Below, in pieces: positions 33,116 through 45,192 of a stretch of 62,409 nucleotides of DNA. Origin of the DNA: Thiolinea disciformis DSM 14473. GTDB lineage: Bacteria; Pseudomonadota; Gammaproteobacteria; Thiotrichales; Thiotrichaceae. A program made the translations under genes and the position numbers. The stretch spans positions 1 through 62,409 of the forward strand of contig NZ_AQVE01000025.1 in assembly GCF_000371925.1 (NCBI RefSeq), in the 5' to 3' direction. The notes beneath the pieces were generated by a model that did no database searches, was not told the origin of the DNA, and worked only from the letters and a program-made list of their open reading frames with translations. Position 1 is the first letter of the stretch; every line of letters starts with the position of its first letter.

Positions 33116-34069
33116 CTACCCCAGCAACTTACGCAGACGATAGTTCAAAGCATCGCGACTAATCCCCAACAAGCGTGCGGCGTGAGTTTTATTATGCTGT
33201 GAACGTTCTAAAGCTTGGCGCAATAAATCTTCTTCCAAACTATCTAAACAAATACCTTGCTCCGGTAGCTGAAAGACGCTACTGAGCGGCGTTGTTGTGC
33301 TACGAATCTCTAAGGGTAAATTCGCTGCACCGATCTCGGTTCCCGCTAATAAGATACTTAAGCGCTCACAGATATTGCGCAACTCACGCACATTGCCGCG
33401 CCAAGGATATTTTTGCAGCACTTGTTTTGCGTCCTTAGCCAAGCTAGCGGGGATTAGTTGATGTTGTTTGGCGAAGGTAGCTAGAAAATATTTAGCCAGT
33501 AATTCAATGTCTTCTTTGCGCTCGCGTAGTGGCGGCAAATCAACCGGCACAATATGCAAACGATAGAATAAATCAGCGCGAAACTGACCTTGTTGCGCCA
33601 TCTGGTATAAATCGCGATGCGTTGCCGCAAAGACCCGCACATTCAGTTGGCGTGGACGCGTCTCCCCGAGTGGCAAAACTTCGCCGGACTCCAGAAAACG
33701 TAATAACTTAGCTTGTAGATTTAAGGGCAATTCGCCGACTTCATCCAGAAATAAAGTGCCATGATCCGCTGCCCCCATTAAGCCCACTTGATTTTGATCA
33801 GCACCCGTGAATGCGCCTTTGCGATGGCCGAATAATAAAGACTCCGCCAAATGCTCGGGCAAGGCGGCACAATTCACGGTAATAAAGGGGCGCTTGGCAC
33901 GTAAACTTGCAGCGTGCATAGCACGTGCGACCAACTCCTTCCCCGTGCCTGATTCACCTTTAATCAAAACACTGGCTTCAGTGCAGGCAATGAGCTGCGC
34001 GGAACGCAACACAGCTTCCATGAGGGGAGAACGAGTGATAAGGCTTGAAAAGGGCATAAACACATCCAC
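33116..34069 (-). CDS. Sigma-54-dependent activator without receiver domain
   Basis: 317 aa. The protein begins almost at the AAA+ domain: Walker A GESGTGKELVARA, the sigma-54-contact loop GAFTGA, Walker B TLFLDEVGELP, arginine fingers and WRGNVRELRN. It ends with a Fis-type HTH (NKTHAARLLGISRDALNYRLRKLL). It lacks any N-terminal sensor, so it may be constitutively competent or controlled by a partner. Targets unknown; the copper genes start about 150 bp downstream. Confidence 0.9.
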   Translation of the reverse strand: MDVFMPFSSLITRSPLMEAVLRSAQLIACTEASVLIKGESGTGKELVARAMHAASLRAKRPFITVNCAALPEHLAESLLFGHRKGAFTGADQNQVGLMGAADHGTLFLDEVGELPLNLQAKLLRFLESGEVLPLGETRPRQLNVRVFAATHRDLYQMAQQGQFRADLFYRLHIVPVDLPPLRERKEDIELLAKYFLATFAKQHQLIPASLAKDAKQVLQKYPWRGNVRELRNICERLSILLAGTEIGAANLPLEIRSTTTPLSSVFQLPEQGICLDSLEEDLLRQALERSQHNKTHAARLLGISRDALNYRLRKLLG

Positions 34070-34098
34070 GACAAGAGCAGTGTGGCCTTATGTTAAGC

Positions 34099-35100
34099 CT
34101 AAATGGCTTCCAATTCCACTAAAGGCCAGCGTGGACGCGCTTGGATAATCGGTAGCTCAGCAGCGCCCGCCTGCAAACGTAACGCGCCCGCATACGCGAT
34201 CATTGCACCATTATCCGTACAAAATTCAAGGCGCGGGAAAAACACTTGGGCTTTTAAATCATTTAAACGTTCGCGCAATTTGCGATTCGCGCCTACGCCG
34301 CCCGCTACGACTAAGGTTGGTCGTTTCGTTTGCTCCAACGCACGACGGCATTTAATGAATAAGGTATCGACGACCGCCTCCTCGAAAGCATAAGCAATAT
34401 TTGCCTTATCTTGCTCCGTTTGAGTGGATTGTTGCCATGCAGTGAGTGCAGCGGTTTTTAGGCCACTAAAACTGAAATCACAGCCCGGCCGATCCACCAT
34501 AGGGCGTTTGAAATGGTAGACGCCTGCTTGGCCTTGGGTGGCTAGTTTCGCCAATAAAGGCCCGCCCGGATAAGCTAAACCTAATAATTTCGCGGTCTTA
34601 TCGAAGGCTTCACCCGCTGCATCATCAATACTTTCGCCCAACACCTCATATTGACCAATACGCGGCACATCGACCAACAGAGTGTGCCCACCAGAAACCA
34701 ACAACGCCACAAAAGGTAAGGATGGTGGGTTGGCTTCTAACATCGGTGCGAGCAAATGGCCTTCCATGTGATGTACCCCCACGGCTGGAATACTCAAGCC
34801 CCACGCCAACGCGCGCGCTATCGATGCACCGACTAATAAAGCACCGATCAAACCAGGCCCTGCGGTATAAGCAATGCCATCCAGTTCTGATAAACTTAAA
34901 TTCGCGGCGGCTAAGGTTTCGTGAATGAGTGGCAAAACCCGTTGAATATGATCGCGCGACGCCAATTCCGGCACGACACCACCGTATTCAGCATGTAAGG
35001 CGATTTGGCTGAATAAGCGATGCGCCAATAAGCCACGCTCAGTATCATAGATCGCCACACCCGTTTCATCACAGGAAGTTTCAATACCTAACACGCGCAA
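34099..35100 (-). CDS. tsaD: tRNA t6A threonylcarbamoyltransferase TsaD
   Basis: 333 aa, full length. The start [19 protein letters not shown], the metal site [12 protein letters not shown] and [10 protein letters not shown] are diagnostic. TsaD transfers threonylcarbamoyl to A37 of ANN-decoding tRNAs, with TsaB and TsaE encoded elsewhere. An essential core gene. Confidence 0.98.
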   Translation of the reverse strand: MRVLGIETSCDETGVAIYDTERGLLAHRLFSQIALHAEYGGVVPELASRDHIQRVLPLIHETLAAANLSLSELDGIAYTAGPGLIGALLVGASIARALAWGLSIPAVGVHHMEGHLLAPMLEANPPSLPFVALLVSGGHTLLVDVPRIGQYEVLGESIDDAAGEAFDKTAKLLGLAYPGGPLLAKLATQGQAGVYHFKRPMVDRPGCDFSFSGLKTAALTAWQQSTQTEQDKANIAYAFEEAVVDTLFIKCRRALEQTKRPTLVVAGGVGANRKLRERLNDLKAQVFFPRLEFCTDNGAMIAYAGALRLQAGAAELPIIQARPRWPLVELEAI

Positions 35101-35111
35101 CGTCCTACTCC

Positions 35112-36452
35112 TTAACGCTCAAATACCGCAATAGACTCCACATGCGAAGTATGTGGGAACATATCCATGACACCCGCACCCACTAACTTATAAGCGTGCG
35201 TATTCACCAATTCGCCCGCATCACGCGCCAAGGTCGCCGGATCGCAAGACACATACACAATACGTTTGGCTTTTACTTTGCCAATTTGCTCAATCACTTC
35301 TTTTGCCCCTGCACGCGGTGGATCCAGCAGAATTTTATCATAACGCCCTTTTAACCACGCCTCTTGTGCCAACTTATCGCCCATCAAATTGCAGGCAAAA
35401 TAATCCGTATTGTGAATCGCATTGGCTGTTGCGGCGGCACGCGCACGCTCCACCATCGCAAAATCCCCTTCGACCCCAATCACTTGCTGAGCCTTACGGG
35501 CGAGAGGCAAGGTAAAATTCCCTAAGCCACAAAACAAATCTAAGACGGTTTCATGTGCTTGCGGGTTCAGTAATTCAAGTGCACGTTGTACCATGCGCCG
35601 ATTCAGGGTTTGATTGACTTGAAAGAAATCCAAGGGCGCAAAATCAATCCGTGTGTCAAACAGGGGATGCGCATAATACAATTCGGCTTGCTCCGGCCAA
35701 ACCCGAAACACGGTATCAGGACCACCTGCTTGCAAATACATCTGAAAATCATGCGCTTGGCAAAATGCCAGAATCTTCGCGTGATCGCTGGCGGATAAGG
35801 TTTCTAAATGGCGAAAGATTAAGGCGGCTTGATTATTGTCGCCCACCGCTAGCTCAATCTGCGGCAAGGTTTCGCGGCATTCCAATTCAGCCACCAAAGC
35901 ACGAAACGCCATGATTTTGCTACCAATGCTGTCGTGCAGAATTTCACAGCGCTCAATCTCCGCTAATAAACCACCGGTTTTTTCGCGAAACCCGACTAAC
36001 GCTGATTCTTTCTTACGCACCCACCGCGCGCCCATGCGTGCTTTACGTCGATACGCCCAGCCCTCGCCAGTTAAGGGTTCGAATATAGTTTTCGGCTCAA
36101 CCTTGCCAAGGTGTTTTAAATTATCCAGCAGAATTTTTTGCTTGTAGCGAATTTGGGCATCCAGCGCGATATGTTGCCAACTGCAACCCCCACACTGATT
36201 AAAATGCTTACATTTTGGCTCGACCCGATCCGGCGAGGCTTCCAACACCGTTTCTACTCTACCCTCATCATGCTTGGCTTTGTGTGAGGTATACCGAAAC
36301 GCGACTTTTTCCTGTGGCAACGCGCCCTCAATGAACACGGTCTTACCCTCAATGCGTGCCACCCCCTGCCCCTCCAAGGTTAAGGATTCGATACTAGCTT
36401 CAACAAGCGGACTATTCTGTACGCCTTTAGGTTTACGCGTGCGACGGGACAT
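35112..36452 (-). CDS. rlmD: 23S rRNA (uracil-1939-C5) methyltransferase RlmD
   Basis: 446 aa from the ATG at 36452; the frame to 36557 gives an unlikely N-terminus. It has a TRAM domain ([20 protein letters not shown]), an iron-sulfur motif ([12 protein letters not shown]), SAM motif [14 protein letters not shown] and the nucleophile in [10 protein letters not shown]. It methylates U1939 of 23S rRNA. It starts close upstream of tsaD on the same strand. Confidence 0.95.
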   Translation of the reverse strand: MSRRTRKPKGVQNSPLVEASIESLTLEGQGVARIEGKTVFIEGALPQEKVAFRYTSHKAKHDEGRVETVLEASPDRVEPKCKHFNQCGGCSWQHIALDAQIRYKQKILLDNLKHLGKVEPKTIFEPLTGEGWAYRRKARMGARWVRKKESALVGFREKTGGLLAEIERCEILHDSIGSKIMAFRALVAELECRETLPQIELAVGDNNQAALIFRHLETLSASDHAKILAFCQAHDFQMYLQAGGPDTVFRVWPEQAELYYAHPLFDTRIDFAPLDFFQVNQTLNRRMVQRALELLNPQAHETVLDLFCGLGNFTLPLARKAQQVIGVEGDFAMVERARAAATANAIHNTDYFACNLMGDKLAQEAWLKGRYDKILLDPPRAGAKEVIEQIGKVKAKRIVYVSCDPATLARDAGELVNTHAYKLVGAGVMDMFPHTSHVESIAVFER

Positions 36453-36630
36453 GATTAACCTTGGGTTTGGATACGGGCAAAGGGCGATTTTAATATGTTT
36501 TATAGGTAAATCACAGTTAACCACACTGACGAACTTAGCAAGCCCCTGAAGATACAATGATTTTCCTTTAAACCTCTATGATATAATTCGATTGCACCAT
36601 TTACAGCACATAGATAGGTCATTAAGAGGC

Positions 36631-37416
36631 TTAAGCCCCCTGTTCCCAAGCCTTTTCAAATGCCAACAAATGCTGCTTTCCAGACTGTTTTAAATATTGG
36701 CGCACAATGGCACATTCACTATCGTATTTTTGTGGATCAATATGGCCGCGCATTAATTGGAAGCGTAAATAAACCAACCAAGTATTCAATACATCCGTTT
36801 CACAATAATCACGAATCTCTTTCAGATTTCCCGCTTGGAAGGCAGTCCATACTTTGGAACCATCCATGCCCATTTTACCGGGGAATCCATACAACGTGGC
36901 TAATTCATCCAAGGGTGCATTAGCGCGCCCGCTATATAAGGCAAGCAAATCCATTAAATCAGTATGGCGCGTATGATAACGGCTAATATAATTATTCCAT
37001 TTGAAACTATTATCATCTTCGCCCATATCCCAATAACGCGGCGCAGTAATTTTATGCAGCATGGCGCGATAATGAATCACCGGCAAATCAAAACCACTGC
37101 CATTCCATGACACAATGGTGGGTGTATAACGATCAATGCCATCAAAAAAACGCTGCACAATTTCTTTTTCGCCAGCCTGCTCGTCGCCCAAACTCCATAC
37201 CTTAAATTCATCACTACCTTGGCGGCGAAATGTGACGGAAATCGCAACGATGCGCTGTAAATGGTGCGCCAGAAACTCTGAACCGCCGGTTTTTTGGGCG
37301 CGACTATGAAACATTGCTTTCGACACACCCTCATCATCCAAACCATCCAAGCCATAGATACGGCGACCGCCTTCAATATCAGGAATCGTTTCAATATCAA
37401 AGACCATAGTATTCAT
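36631..37416 (-). CDS. PolB-type 3'-5' exonuclease domain protein
   Basis: 261 aa DnaQ-like fold: ExoI FDIETIPD, ExoII VSWNGSGFDLPVIHYR and ExoIII YCETDVLNTWLVY are intact. It corresponds to the family of stand-alone exonucleases related to the PolB proofreading domain. The cellular role is not established; presumably DNA or RNA 3'-end trimming. Confidence 0.9.
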   Translation of the reverse strand: MNTMVFDIETIPDIEGGRRIYGLDGLDDEGVSKAMFHSRAQKTGGSEFLAHHLQRIVAISVTFRRQGSDEFKVWSLGDEQAGEKEIVQRFFDGIDRYTPTIVSWNGSGFDLPVIHYRAMLHKITAPRYWDMGEDDNSFKWNNYISRYHTRHTDLMDLLALYSGRANAPLDELATLYGFPGKMGMDGSKVWTAFQAGNLKEIRDYCETDVLNTWLVYLRFQLMRGHIDPQKYDSECAIVRQYLKQSGKQHLLAFEKAWEQGA

Positions 37417-37641
37417 GCGGCGCTTATCCTTTTGGTAAATGGGTAGGGCATTTTAGCAAATTTTGAACGTGAACTAGCAATTAACGATGATTAGGTGCGA
37501 TAAACCGATTCAGAAGCCTTGCCTCAAGCACAATACAGATTTGATAAGTTTCAATGCCTTCACAGTGTTATTAGTACACCCTAGAAAAGTCTGCAATTGA
37601 GTTGCACTTTAATGATTAACCGACTGTGTGAGGATGTTGAA

Positions 37642-38124
37642 ATGCTAAAACTGTTATCGATAACCACGTTGTGGGCAGTACTAAGTCTACCTACTATGGC
37701 GTTGGCTGAGGATATAGTAAAAGAGCCAGCCCCTACCAAACAGGCAATGCGTGCCATGTTGCACGCTAATCCTGTGCCCAATTACATGGCAATTCTTCGT
37801 CAAGCGCCCGCCGACATGAAGCTCAGTGATGAACAGAAATCCAAATTGGATGAGTGGTATCAAGGTCACAACGATCAGTCCCAAGAGGCGGTTAAAAAAA
37901 TCATTGAGGCCGAAAAGTCCCTAGCTCAAGCATCACTAGACGGTATGGACAAAGTGGAGCTTATGAACAAGGCGGATGAACTATTGGCTATGCGCCGCGC
38001 GTTGATTGAACAAAAAACCAATTGTCGCGATTATGTGCGCACTGTATTAAGCCCAGAACAATGGGCACAGTTAACCGAGTTACAAAAACAAGCGATAGCA
38101 AAAAGACCGGATATGAAAAAATAA
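37642..38124 (+). CDS. Periplasmic Spy/CpxP-like protein
   Basis: 160 aa from the ATG at 37642 (GAGGA about 8 nt upstream). Signal peptide (LLSITTLWAVLSLPTMALA), then helical LTxxQ-like repeats (LSDEQKSKLDEWYQGHN and LSPEQWAQLTELQK). Spy/CpxP proteins are envelope chaperones or stress regulators, also seen with metal resistance. Stands alone. Confidence 0.75.
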   Translation: MLKLLSITTLWAVLSLPTMALAEDIVKEPAPTKQAMRAMLHANPVPNYMAILRQAPADMKLSDEQKSKLDEWYQGHNDQSQEAVKKIIEAEKSLAQASLDGMDKVELMNKADELLAMRRALIEQKTNCRDYVRTVLSPEQWAQLTELQKQAIAKRPDMKK

Positions 38125-38468
38125 GCAGTTCCTAGCAAGGTAAATTCAGGGCATAAGCGCCTTGAGTTTATCTAGATTTTTTATTAAATGATTTAAGCAC
38201 TCTTATCCCAAATCACCCCTAGTGCGTGTGGCTGAAAATAGGCTGATTATCCGCATACCTTGATGATTTGATGTTGCGCACAGGCCCCTAAAAAGTCTGC
38301 ATCACAAAAGGCTAATATAGTTTAACAAATATTGATGTAGAGCAAGGAAGTCTGAGATGTGCCTTAAGCATTTGATTTTGCGCAAAGCTGCCCAATAGCG
38401 CTTCGGTATAGGCTTTAACGATTAAACCGTTTCAACCTATTGCGTTCGCTAAACCGAGGAGCGTTACC
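38125..38468. other. Gene-free stretch between the Spy-like gene and a small membrane gene
   Basis: 344 bp with many stops in all frames. Nothing is recognised beyond a likely promoter for the 47-aa gene at its right end. Confidence 0.5.
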
Positions 38469-38612
38469 ATGAATTTCTTTGCGAGCTTTGAAGGCATTTT
38501 AACCATGTCTGTGATTACTATCGTCTTCATTTTTGGCTTTTTAGGCTATTTAGTGTGGAAATTTATGAAGTTATCAAATCACAAACCACAACCTGGTGAA
38601 AAGACTTGGTAA
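38469..38612 (+). CDS. 47-aa single-pass membrane protein (DUF3149-like)
   Basis: The ATG is preceded by GAGGA at about 8 nt. The product has a short N-terminus, one transmembrane helix (VITIVFIFGFLGYLVWKFM) and a Lys/Pro tail (SNHKPQPGEKTW), matching the small DUF3149 type. Convergent with the SPOR gene, whose stop is 10 bp away. Confidence 0.75.
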   Translation: MNFFASFEGILTMSVITIVFIFGFLGYLVWKFMKLSNHKPQPGEKTW

Positions 38613-38622
38613 ACTTTTAAGC

Positions 38623-39288
38623 TTAGTGTTGACACGCACGCGGAATCAGTTGTACACGCGAAGTCGGATCTGTGGACTCGCTCCATTGCAATACCGGAGT
38701 ATTCGCACCAAAGGGTTCGTCATAATCCAGCCAAAACATTTCGCGTGGTTCTTTTTGAGCGGTATATTGTGCGTCATAGCCTAAATAACGCACATACTCC
38801 GCATGACGCTTGGCTTTATTCAAATCATCGAAAAAGCCAAGCGATATGGCATTTTTATAAGGCCCCTCTGTAATTACCAAATGCTGCGGCACATCAAAAC
38901 GGCGCATGTCACTGCTCACCGCTTCGGCTGCTTTCTCACTGGGCAAGGGCGGAATGTACACTAGATAATTCAAGGTTTCGAAAGTACGCAAGGCACGAAT
39001 CTGCACGGCCAGACCATAATTGCGAATCCGCTTCATCATTTGTAAAGCCGCTTTTTCATTATTATACGGCCCCAAGGTATAACAACTGCTCGCCGCTTCC
39101 CCCCCCACACTGCTGCTATACGCAATCTGCTGGTTGCTGGGCAAGAGTTTAAGAGGCGGAATATTCGTCTCCGTTAACACGATAGCTTGGGGTGCGGAGT
39201 GAGTAGGCACAAGCACGTTCACCGCCAACACCGCCACATTCGCTAAAACCATTCCTAATAAGGCATAAAGTGGTAAACCACCAGCCAT
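38623..39288 (-). CDS. Membrane-anchored SPOR-domain protein
   Basis: 221 aa from the ATG at 39288, whose A overlaps the last base of coaX. One N-terminal transmembrane helix (PLYALLGMVLANVAVLAVNVLV), then a SPOR domain at about 75-150 (CYTLGPYNNEKAALQMMKRIRNYG). SPOR domains bind denuded septal peptidoglycan. The pairing with coaX is common in gammaproteobacteria. Confidence 0.85.
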   Translation of the reverse strand: MAGGLPLYALLGMVLANVAVLAVNVLVPTHSAPQAIVLTETNIPPLKLLPSNQQIAYSSSVGGEAASSCYTLGPYNNEKAALQMMKRIRNYGLAVQIRALRTFETLNYLVYIPPLPSEKAAEAVSSDMRRFDVPQHLVITEGPYKNAISLGFFDDLNKAKRHAEYVRYLGYDAQYTAQKEPREMFWLDYDEPFGANTPVLQWSESTDPTSRVQLIPRACQH

Positions 39289-40049
39289 TAACCTAGCTCC
39301 GCAATAAATTTTAAACCATCCATTAACGCATCCGGTACCGCGTGATGCGTCAAACGAAACGATGCGGATAAACGCTGCGCATCCCCACCACACAGTAAAA
39401 TCTGTGCAGGACTGGCGAGTTGCTCTTGCATACGCTGTGTAATCCCTTCTAATGCGCCAACCAGACCCAATAAACAGCCACTACCCATCGCCTGCAAGGT
39501 ATTATCAGCGAAAACGCTAGGCTGCTCCAAGTTCGCTGAGGACATATGTTTGGCCTGCGTACGTTGGACTAAGCTATCCACCATCACTTGCAGGCCGGGC
39601 AAAATCACACCACCGCGATGCGCGCCATTCCTTTCTAAGCCATCTATTGTCACTGCCGTACCCGCATCAATCACAATCAAGGACTGCTGGGGAAATAAGC
39701 TACGCCCCGCTAACAAGCCTACAAAGCGATCTGTGCCAAAATGCTCAGGATTAGGATAAGCCAATTGTATGCCATAAGCATTAAGCGAGCGCACCAACAC
39801 CAATTGACGCCGTTTTTCAGCACATAATTGCTCAACCTGCTCAGCAAAAGCTTGTCCTAGCACATGCACCAAGACTATTCGCTCACTATCCGTGTGCGTG
39901 TCTACTAAATACGCTAATTGCTGCAAAGCGCCTTGAACTGCTGGCATTCCTGCATAGGGCAAAATCGTCTGTGCGGAACGCTGCCCTTGCGCCAAGCGCG
40001 CCCATTTTAAGCGAGAATTGCCTGCATCCACTAATAAAGTCATGATCAT
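39288..40049 (-). CDS. coaX: Type III pantothenate kinase
   Basis: 253 aa with the ASKHA phosphate motif LLVDAGNSRLKWA, GTDRFVGLLAGR and IVIDAGTAVTIDG. It phosphorylates pantothenate in the first step of coenzyme A synthesis. Downstream SPOR gene is directly coupled. Confidence 0.96.
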   Translation of the reverse strand: MIMTLLVDAGNSRLKWARLAQGQRSAQTILPYAGMPAVQGALQQLAYLVDTHTDSERIVLVHVLGQAFAEQVEQLCAEKRRQLVLVRSLNAYGIQLAYPNPEHFGTDRFVGLLAGRSLFPQQSLIVIDAGTAVTIDGLERNGAHRGGVILPGLQVMVDSLVQRTQAKHMSSANLEQPSVFADNTLQAMGSGCLLGLVGALEGITQRMQEQLASPAQILLCGGDAQRLSASFRLTHHAVPDALMDGLKFIAELG

Positions 40050-40137
40050 AAGTTTGGGCAGTAATAGGCCAATAAAGACGAACTTATCTTTAAGAAATTA
40101 TTATATTAGCATACTGGCTTTATTTTAAGGCTTAATA

Positions 40138-40163
40138 ATAAAGCCGCTTTTGGCGGCTTTATT
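40138..40163 (-). terminator. Terminator after the PEGA lipoprotein gene
   Basis: Hairpin AAAGCCGC / GCGGCTTT followed on the minus strand by TTTATTATT. Lies 7 bp past the stop. Confidence 0.85.
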
Positions 40164-40169
40164 GTACTG

Positions 40170-40553
40170 TTATTGCTTATTGAGCGTTACTTTAACAGGA
40201 TTCGGCACTAATTCATTCATAGCGCCATTGCTTGCATCTACTGCAGCGCCAATCACACCACCAAAAATAAGATTCCCTGCCATCGCAGCGCCACCTCGGC
40301 TAGCGACCTGAGTATTCACATTTACGGTGGCTGTTTCGTAACCAGATTTTGAAATAGTGACAGTCAATTTTTCTTTGCGCTTTACTTTAAAACTAGACGG
40401 TGTTTTGCCGGTCATGCCATTAGAGAGTTTAACATCCGCGCCTGCTGGATCAGATTCAACCACTAACGCCTCTTCTGTACCGCGTGTAATCGTTGCACAA
40501 CCACTTAAGGTGGCTAACAACAAACTAGCCCCAATTATTACTTTTGCATTCAT
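40170..40553 (-). CDS. PEGA-domain lipoprotein
   Basis: 127 aa with a lipobox (LLATLSGC) and a PEGA-type beta domain (ALVVESDPAGADVKLSNGMTGKTPSSFKVKRKEKLTVTISKSGYE). A glycine-rich hydrophobic segment (GGAAMAGNLIFGGVIGAAVDA) near the C-terminus could insert in a membrane. Envelope-associated; role unknown. Confidence 0.8.
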   Translation of the reverse strand: MNAKVIIGASLLLATLSGCATITRGTEEALVVESDPAGADVKLSNGMTGKTPSSFKVKRKEKLTVTISKSGYETATVNVNTQVASRGGAAMAGNLIFGGVIGAAVDASNGAMNELVPNPVKVTLNKQ

Positions 40554-40912
40554 TTGATTTACTTTCTATTGTCGTTTAAAAACGCAAAATTATACTTGAT
40601 GTTGATATAAAATCACCCAATTTAATCAAGTGTTCTAGGTAAAAAAGCAATAGAATTTTAAAAACTTAGGACTACGGGAATAAACAGTGACTTTATTAAA
40701 AGGTCTTCAATAGCGAGAAATCCATAAAGGTAAGAATAAGTTGTGGCTTAAAGTTAAATAAACTAGGGATTAAAGTGGTTTGGTAAGAGCAAGAAGTTTT
40801 TGGATACTAGTAATCAGTTCAAGATAAGTGCTTGAACTTAGCCGATTAGTATTTTTATAGGATAAATTCCGAGAATTGAAATTTAATATTTTTAATAAGA
40901 ACAAAATATTAA
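40554..40912. other. Gene-free stretch upstream of the PEGA gene
   Basis: 359 AT-rich bp with no coding frame. It should hold the PEGA gene promoter; no other structure is seen. Confidence 0.5.
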
Positions 40913-40989
<77 letters not shown>

Positions 40990-41040
40990 ACCGAAAGGAA
41001 AGCAAGAGTAACCCATCTTTGGGTTTATCTCAATAACAAT

Positions 41041-41409
41041 TCAAGCTTTTAACGTGGTTAATGTATCTTCTAATTGCATGACGATTTCGGCGATAAATGA
41101 AGAAAGGTCTGTTGGTGCAGCGGTCGTCTCAAGCGATTCCACGCCTAGAATCTTCTGGCGCGCTCCATTAATCGTGTAACCCTCATCATATAGCAAACTA
41201 CGAATCTGCCGAATCAATAGCACATCTTCACGCTGATAATAACGCCGATTACCACGGCGTTTCATCGGATTAAGCGAGGGGAATTCCTGCTCCCAATAGC
41301 GCAACACATGTGATTTGACACCACACAAATCGCTGACCTCACCAATGGTGAAGTAGCGCTTAGAAGGAATCGGCGGTAATTCGCTACTGGGCAGTGGCGT
41401 TTCCTGCAT
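41041..41409 (-). CDS. MerR-family regulator downstream of ihfA
   Basis: 122 aa with an N-terminal MerR winged HTH ([30 protein letters not shown] ... [19 protein letters not shown]). No metal-binding Cys pattern. This MerR-like gene follows ihfA in many gammaproteobacteria; here the two overlap by 26 bp. Its target is not known. Confidence 0.92.
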   Translation of the reverse strand: MQETPLPSSELPPIPSKRYFTIGEVSDLCGVKSHVLRYWEQEFPSLNPMKRRGNRRYYQREDVLLIRQIRSLLYDEGYTINGARQKILGVESLETTAAPTDLSSFIAEIVMQLEDTLTTLKA

Positions 41410-41692
41410 AGATCTCTACTCGTTGCTTAAGTTTCTGCCCCGGACGGAAAGTGACTACGCGGCGCGCATCCACTGGAATTTCTTCCCCCGTTTTGGGGTT
41501 ACGTCCCGGGCGTTGGGTTTTGTCACGTAACATGAAATTCCCAAAACCAGACAATTTAACATGCTGTCCTTTGCCTAAAGCCGTTCTGATCTCTTCGAAA
41601 AACATTTCTACCAAGTCCTTAGCCTCACGTTTATTGAGGCCAAGTTGCTCAAACAATTGCTCGACCATTTCCGCTTTGGTCAAAGTTACCAT
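41384..41692 (-). CDS. ihfA: Integration host factor subunit alpha
   Basis: 102 aa HU/IHF fold: [48 protein letters not shown] with the DNA-intercalating Pro, and [16 protein letters not shown] bends DNA in recombination, replication and transcription. It follows pheT by 14 bp, the standard pheST-ihfA operon. Confidence 0.97.
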   Translation of the reverse strand: MVTLTKAEMVEQLFEQLGLNKREAKDLVEMFFEEIRTALGKGQHVKLSGFGNFMLRDKTQRPGRNPKTGEEIPVDARRVVTFRPGQKLKQRVEIYAGNATAQ

Positions 41693-41706
41693 CTAAATTC
41701 TCCTTT

Positions 41707-44091
41707 TTATCGCAATGTTGCACCGGTAGATTCACGCAATGATGCCACAATCGTATCGATAGTCCGACTTACCTCACTGTCCTCCAAGGTGCGTGCACTA
41801 TCCTGTAAAATTAAACTGACCGCCACACTTTTCTGGTTTTCAGCAATACCAGCCCCTGTATATACATCAAAAATCGTCCAGCGTGTTAAATACGCGGGCG
41901 CAACTTTTGCTATTTCTTGGTCAATCGAGGAGGCTAATACCGCTTTATCTAAGACTAACGCTAAATCCCTTCGAATCGCAGGGAATTTTGTCACTGCTTG
42001 ATAGCTGGGTAAAGTACGTTGTTGCAAAGCTGACCAATCTAATTCAAATAACAGTACATCTTGACCACAATCGAGTGCTGCTTCCAAGCGAGGATGCAAA
42101 GCACCCACCCAACCAATTACACGCTCTTGGGTAGCAATCTGTGCACATTGCCCCGGATGCAGGGCAGAATGCACCACTGGCAGGAAATAGAACGTCTCTC
42201 CTGTCACTTGTTCCAACACTGCTTCAACATCGCCTTTAATGTCATAAAAGTCCACGGCGCGCGACTTAACACCCCATTGTTCAGGCTGTATTGCACCACT
42301 AATCACGCCAGCTAATTTAATATGCTCTTGGATTTCGCCATTTTTCTTTTCAAACACCGGACCAATTTCAAATAAACGTACCCTGGTTTGCTGGCGGTTT
42401 AAATTATATTGCAGTGCGCGCAATAAACCCGACCAAACACTACTGCGCATGACACTCAAGTCTGCTGAAATCGGATTGGCCAAAGTAATGGGCTCAATAC
42501 CGGGCGATAATAACGCCTCAATAGCAGGGTCCACAAAGCTATAAGTGACGGCTTCCTGATACCCATTTGCCAACAATGGCGCACGCAGATTCGTAATACG
42601 ATTTTGGGTTTCCAACGGCAGGGTTAAAATAGGCTTAGTGGCGCCTAAATCGGCTGGAATCTGATCATAACCATACACACGCGCCAACTCTTCGATCAAA
42701 TCTTCTTCAATGCCAATATCAAAGCGACTCAAAGGCGGTTGTACTTGCCACCCCCCAGGCGTCGTTTGCACCTCGCAGCCCAAGCGCTGCAAAATATTCA
42801 CAACAGTAGCATCATCAATCGTAATCCCTAGCAAGCGACCAATCCGCTCACGACGCAGTGAAACGCTGGGGCGCGCTAACACGGAATCATCCGCGCAAAC
42901 ATCAACTACAGGGCCTACTTCACCGCCGCAAATCGCGACTATCAACGCTGTTGCACGCTCTAAGGCCTGCACAGGTAAGTCCGCCGCCACGCCACGCTCA
43001 AAACGATAAGAAGCATCCGTTTGCAGACCATACGAACGCGCTTTCCCCATTAATTTATTAGCGCGGAAATGAGCACTTTCCAAGAAAACATGTTTCGTGT
43101 CATTCGTTACTGCACTGCCCAAACCACCCATAATACCCGCTAAAGCCACTGCTTTTTGCTCATCAGCAATCACTAAGGTATCGGGACGCAAGCTAAACGT
43201 TTGACCATCCAATAAAGTCAAAGACTCACCTTCGCTTGCATAACGCGCTTGAATACCACCTGCTAATTTATCCAAATCGAAAGCGTGCATGGGCTGACCT
43301 AACTCCATCAGCACATAATTGGTCACATCCACCAGTGCCGACACGCTACGCAAACCCGCGCGCCGCAATTTTTCGCGCATCCACAAAGGCGTTGGCGCTT
43401 GCGCATTTACATTGCGAATAACACGCCCTGCATAACGTGGGCAAGCATCAGCGGCAGGCAAAGTAACGGCTCGCACCTCCTGATGCTGTGGCAGATAGGC
43501 CTCAATCGCAGGCGGCGTTAAGGTGGTATTGGTCAATACACCAACCTCACGCGCAACACCGGCTACACTCAACCAATCGCCGCGATTGGCTGTAACGTTC
43601 AATTCTAAAACTTGATCATTGAGCTTCAGGTAATCACGCAAGCTAGCGCCAATCGGCGCATCCGCCGGCAATTCCAATAAACCTTCGGACTTATCGGACA
43701 TACCCAGCTCGGAGGACGAGCACAACATCCCAAAAGACTCGATACCGCGTAACTTGCCTTTTTTAATCTTGAGTGGATCGCCTTCCGCCATCGGTAACAC
43801 TGCGCCAATTTTTGCCAAAGGAGCTTTTAAACCTGCACGAGCATTCGGTGCACCACAAACGATTTGTAACGACTCGCCTGTACCAGCATCCACGGTGCAA
43901 ACATTCAACTTATCCGCGTCCGGATGTTTTTGAATCGCTGTAATCTGCGCGACCACGACATCGGTAAAATCCCGCGCAACACGTTCTGCGCCTTCCACTT
44001 CGCAGCCAGCCATGGTCAGCTTTTTGCCAATGTCAGTCATAGTGAGCGCAGGATTCACCCACTCTCTTAACCATTGTTCACTGATTTTCAT
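41707..44091 (-). CDS. pheT: Phenylalanyl-tRNA synthetase beta subunit
   Basis: 794 aa, full length. The N-terminal tRNA-binding EMAP-like domain (VVVAQITAIQKHPDADKLNVC), the B3/B4 editing region, B5 and the C-terminal anticodon-binding domain (FPAIRRDLALVLDK) are present. Works as a tetramer with PheS. Confidence 0.98.
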   Translation of the reverse strand: MKISEQWLREWVNPALTMTDIGKKLTMAGCEVEGAERVARDFTDVVVAQITAIQKHPDADKLNVCTVDAGTGESLQIVCGAPNARAGLKAPLAKIGAVLPMAEGDPLKIKKGKLRGIESFGMLCSSSELGMSDKSEGLLELPADAPIGASLRDYLKLNDQVLELNVTANRGDWLSVAGVAREVGVLTNTTLTPPAIEAYLPQHQEVRAVTLPAADACPRYAGRVIRNVNAQAPTPLWMREKLRRAGLRSVSALVDVTNYVLMELGQPMHAFDLDKLAGGIQARYASEGESLTLLDGQTFSLRPDTLVIADEQKAVALAGIMGGLGSAVTNDTKHVFLESAHFRANKLMGKARSYGLQTDASYRFERGVAADLPVQALERATALIVAICGGEVGPVVDVCADDSVLARPSVSLRRERIGRLLGITIDDATVVNILQRLGCEVQTTPGGWQVQPPLSRFDIGIEEDLIEELARVYGYDQIPADLGATKPILTLPLETQNRITNLRAPLLANGYQEAVTYSFVDPAIEALLSPGIEPITLANPISADLSVMRSSVWSGLLRALQYNLNRQQTRVRLFEIGPVFEKKNGEIQEHIKLAGVISGAIQPEQWGVKSRAVDFYDIKGDVEAVLEQVTGETFYFLPVVHSALHPGQCAQIATQERVIGWVGALHPRLEAALDCGQDVLLFELDWSALQQRTLPSYQAVTKFPAIRRDLALVLDKAVLASSIDQEIAKVAPAYLTRWTIFDVYTGAGIAENQKSVAVSLILQDSARTLEDSEVSRTIDTIVASLRESTGATLR

Positions 44092-44106
44092 GTTTTCTAA
44101 TCCTGC

Positions 44107-45162
<1,056 letters not shown>

Positions 45163-45192
45163 CTAGCATGGTTAGCGGTGCACTATACAAAC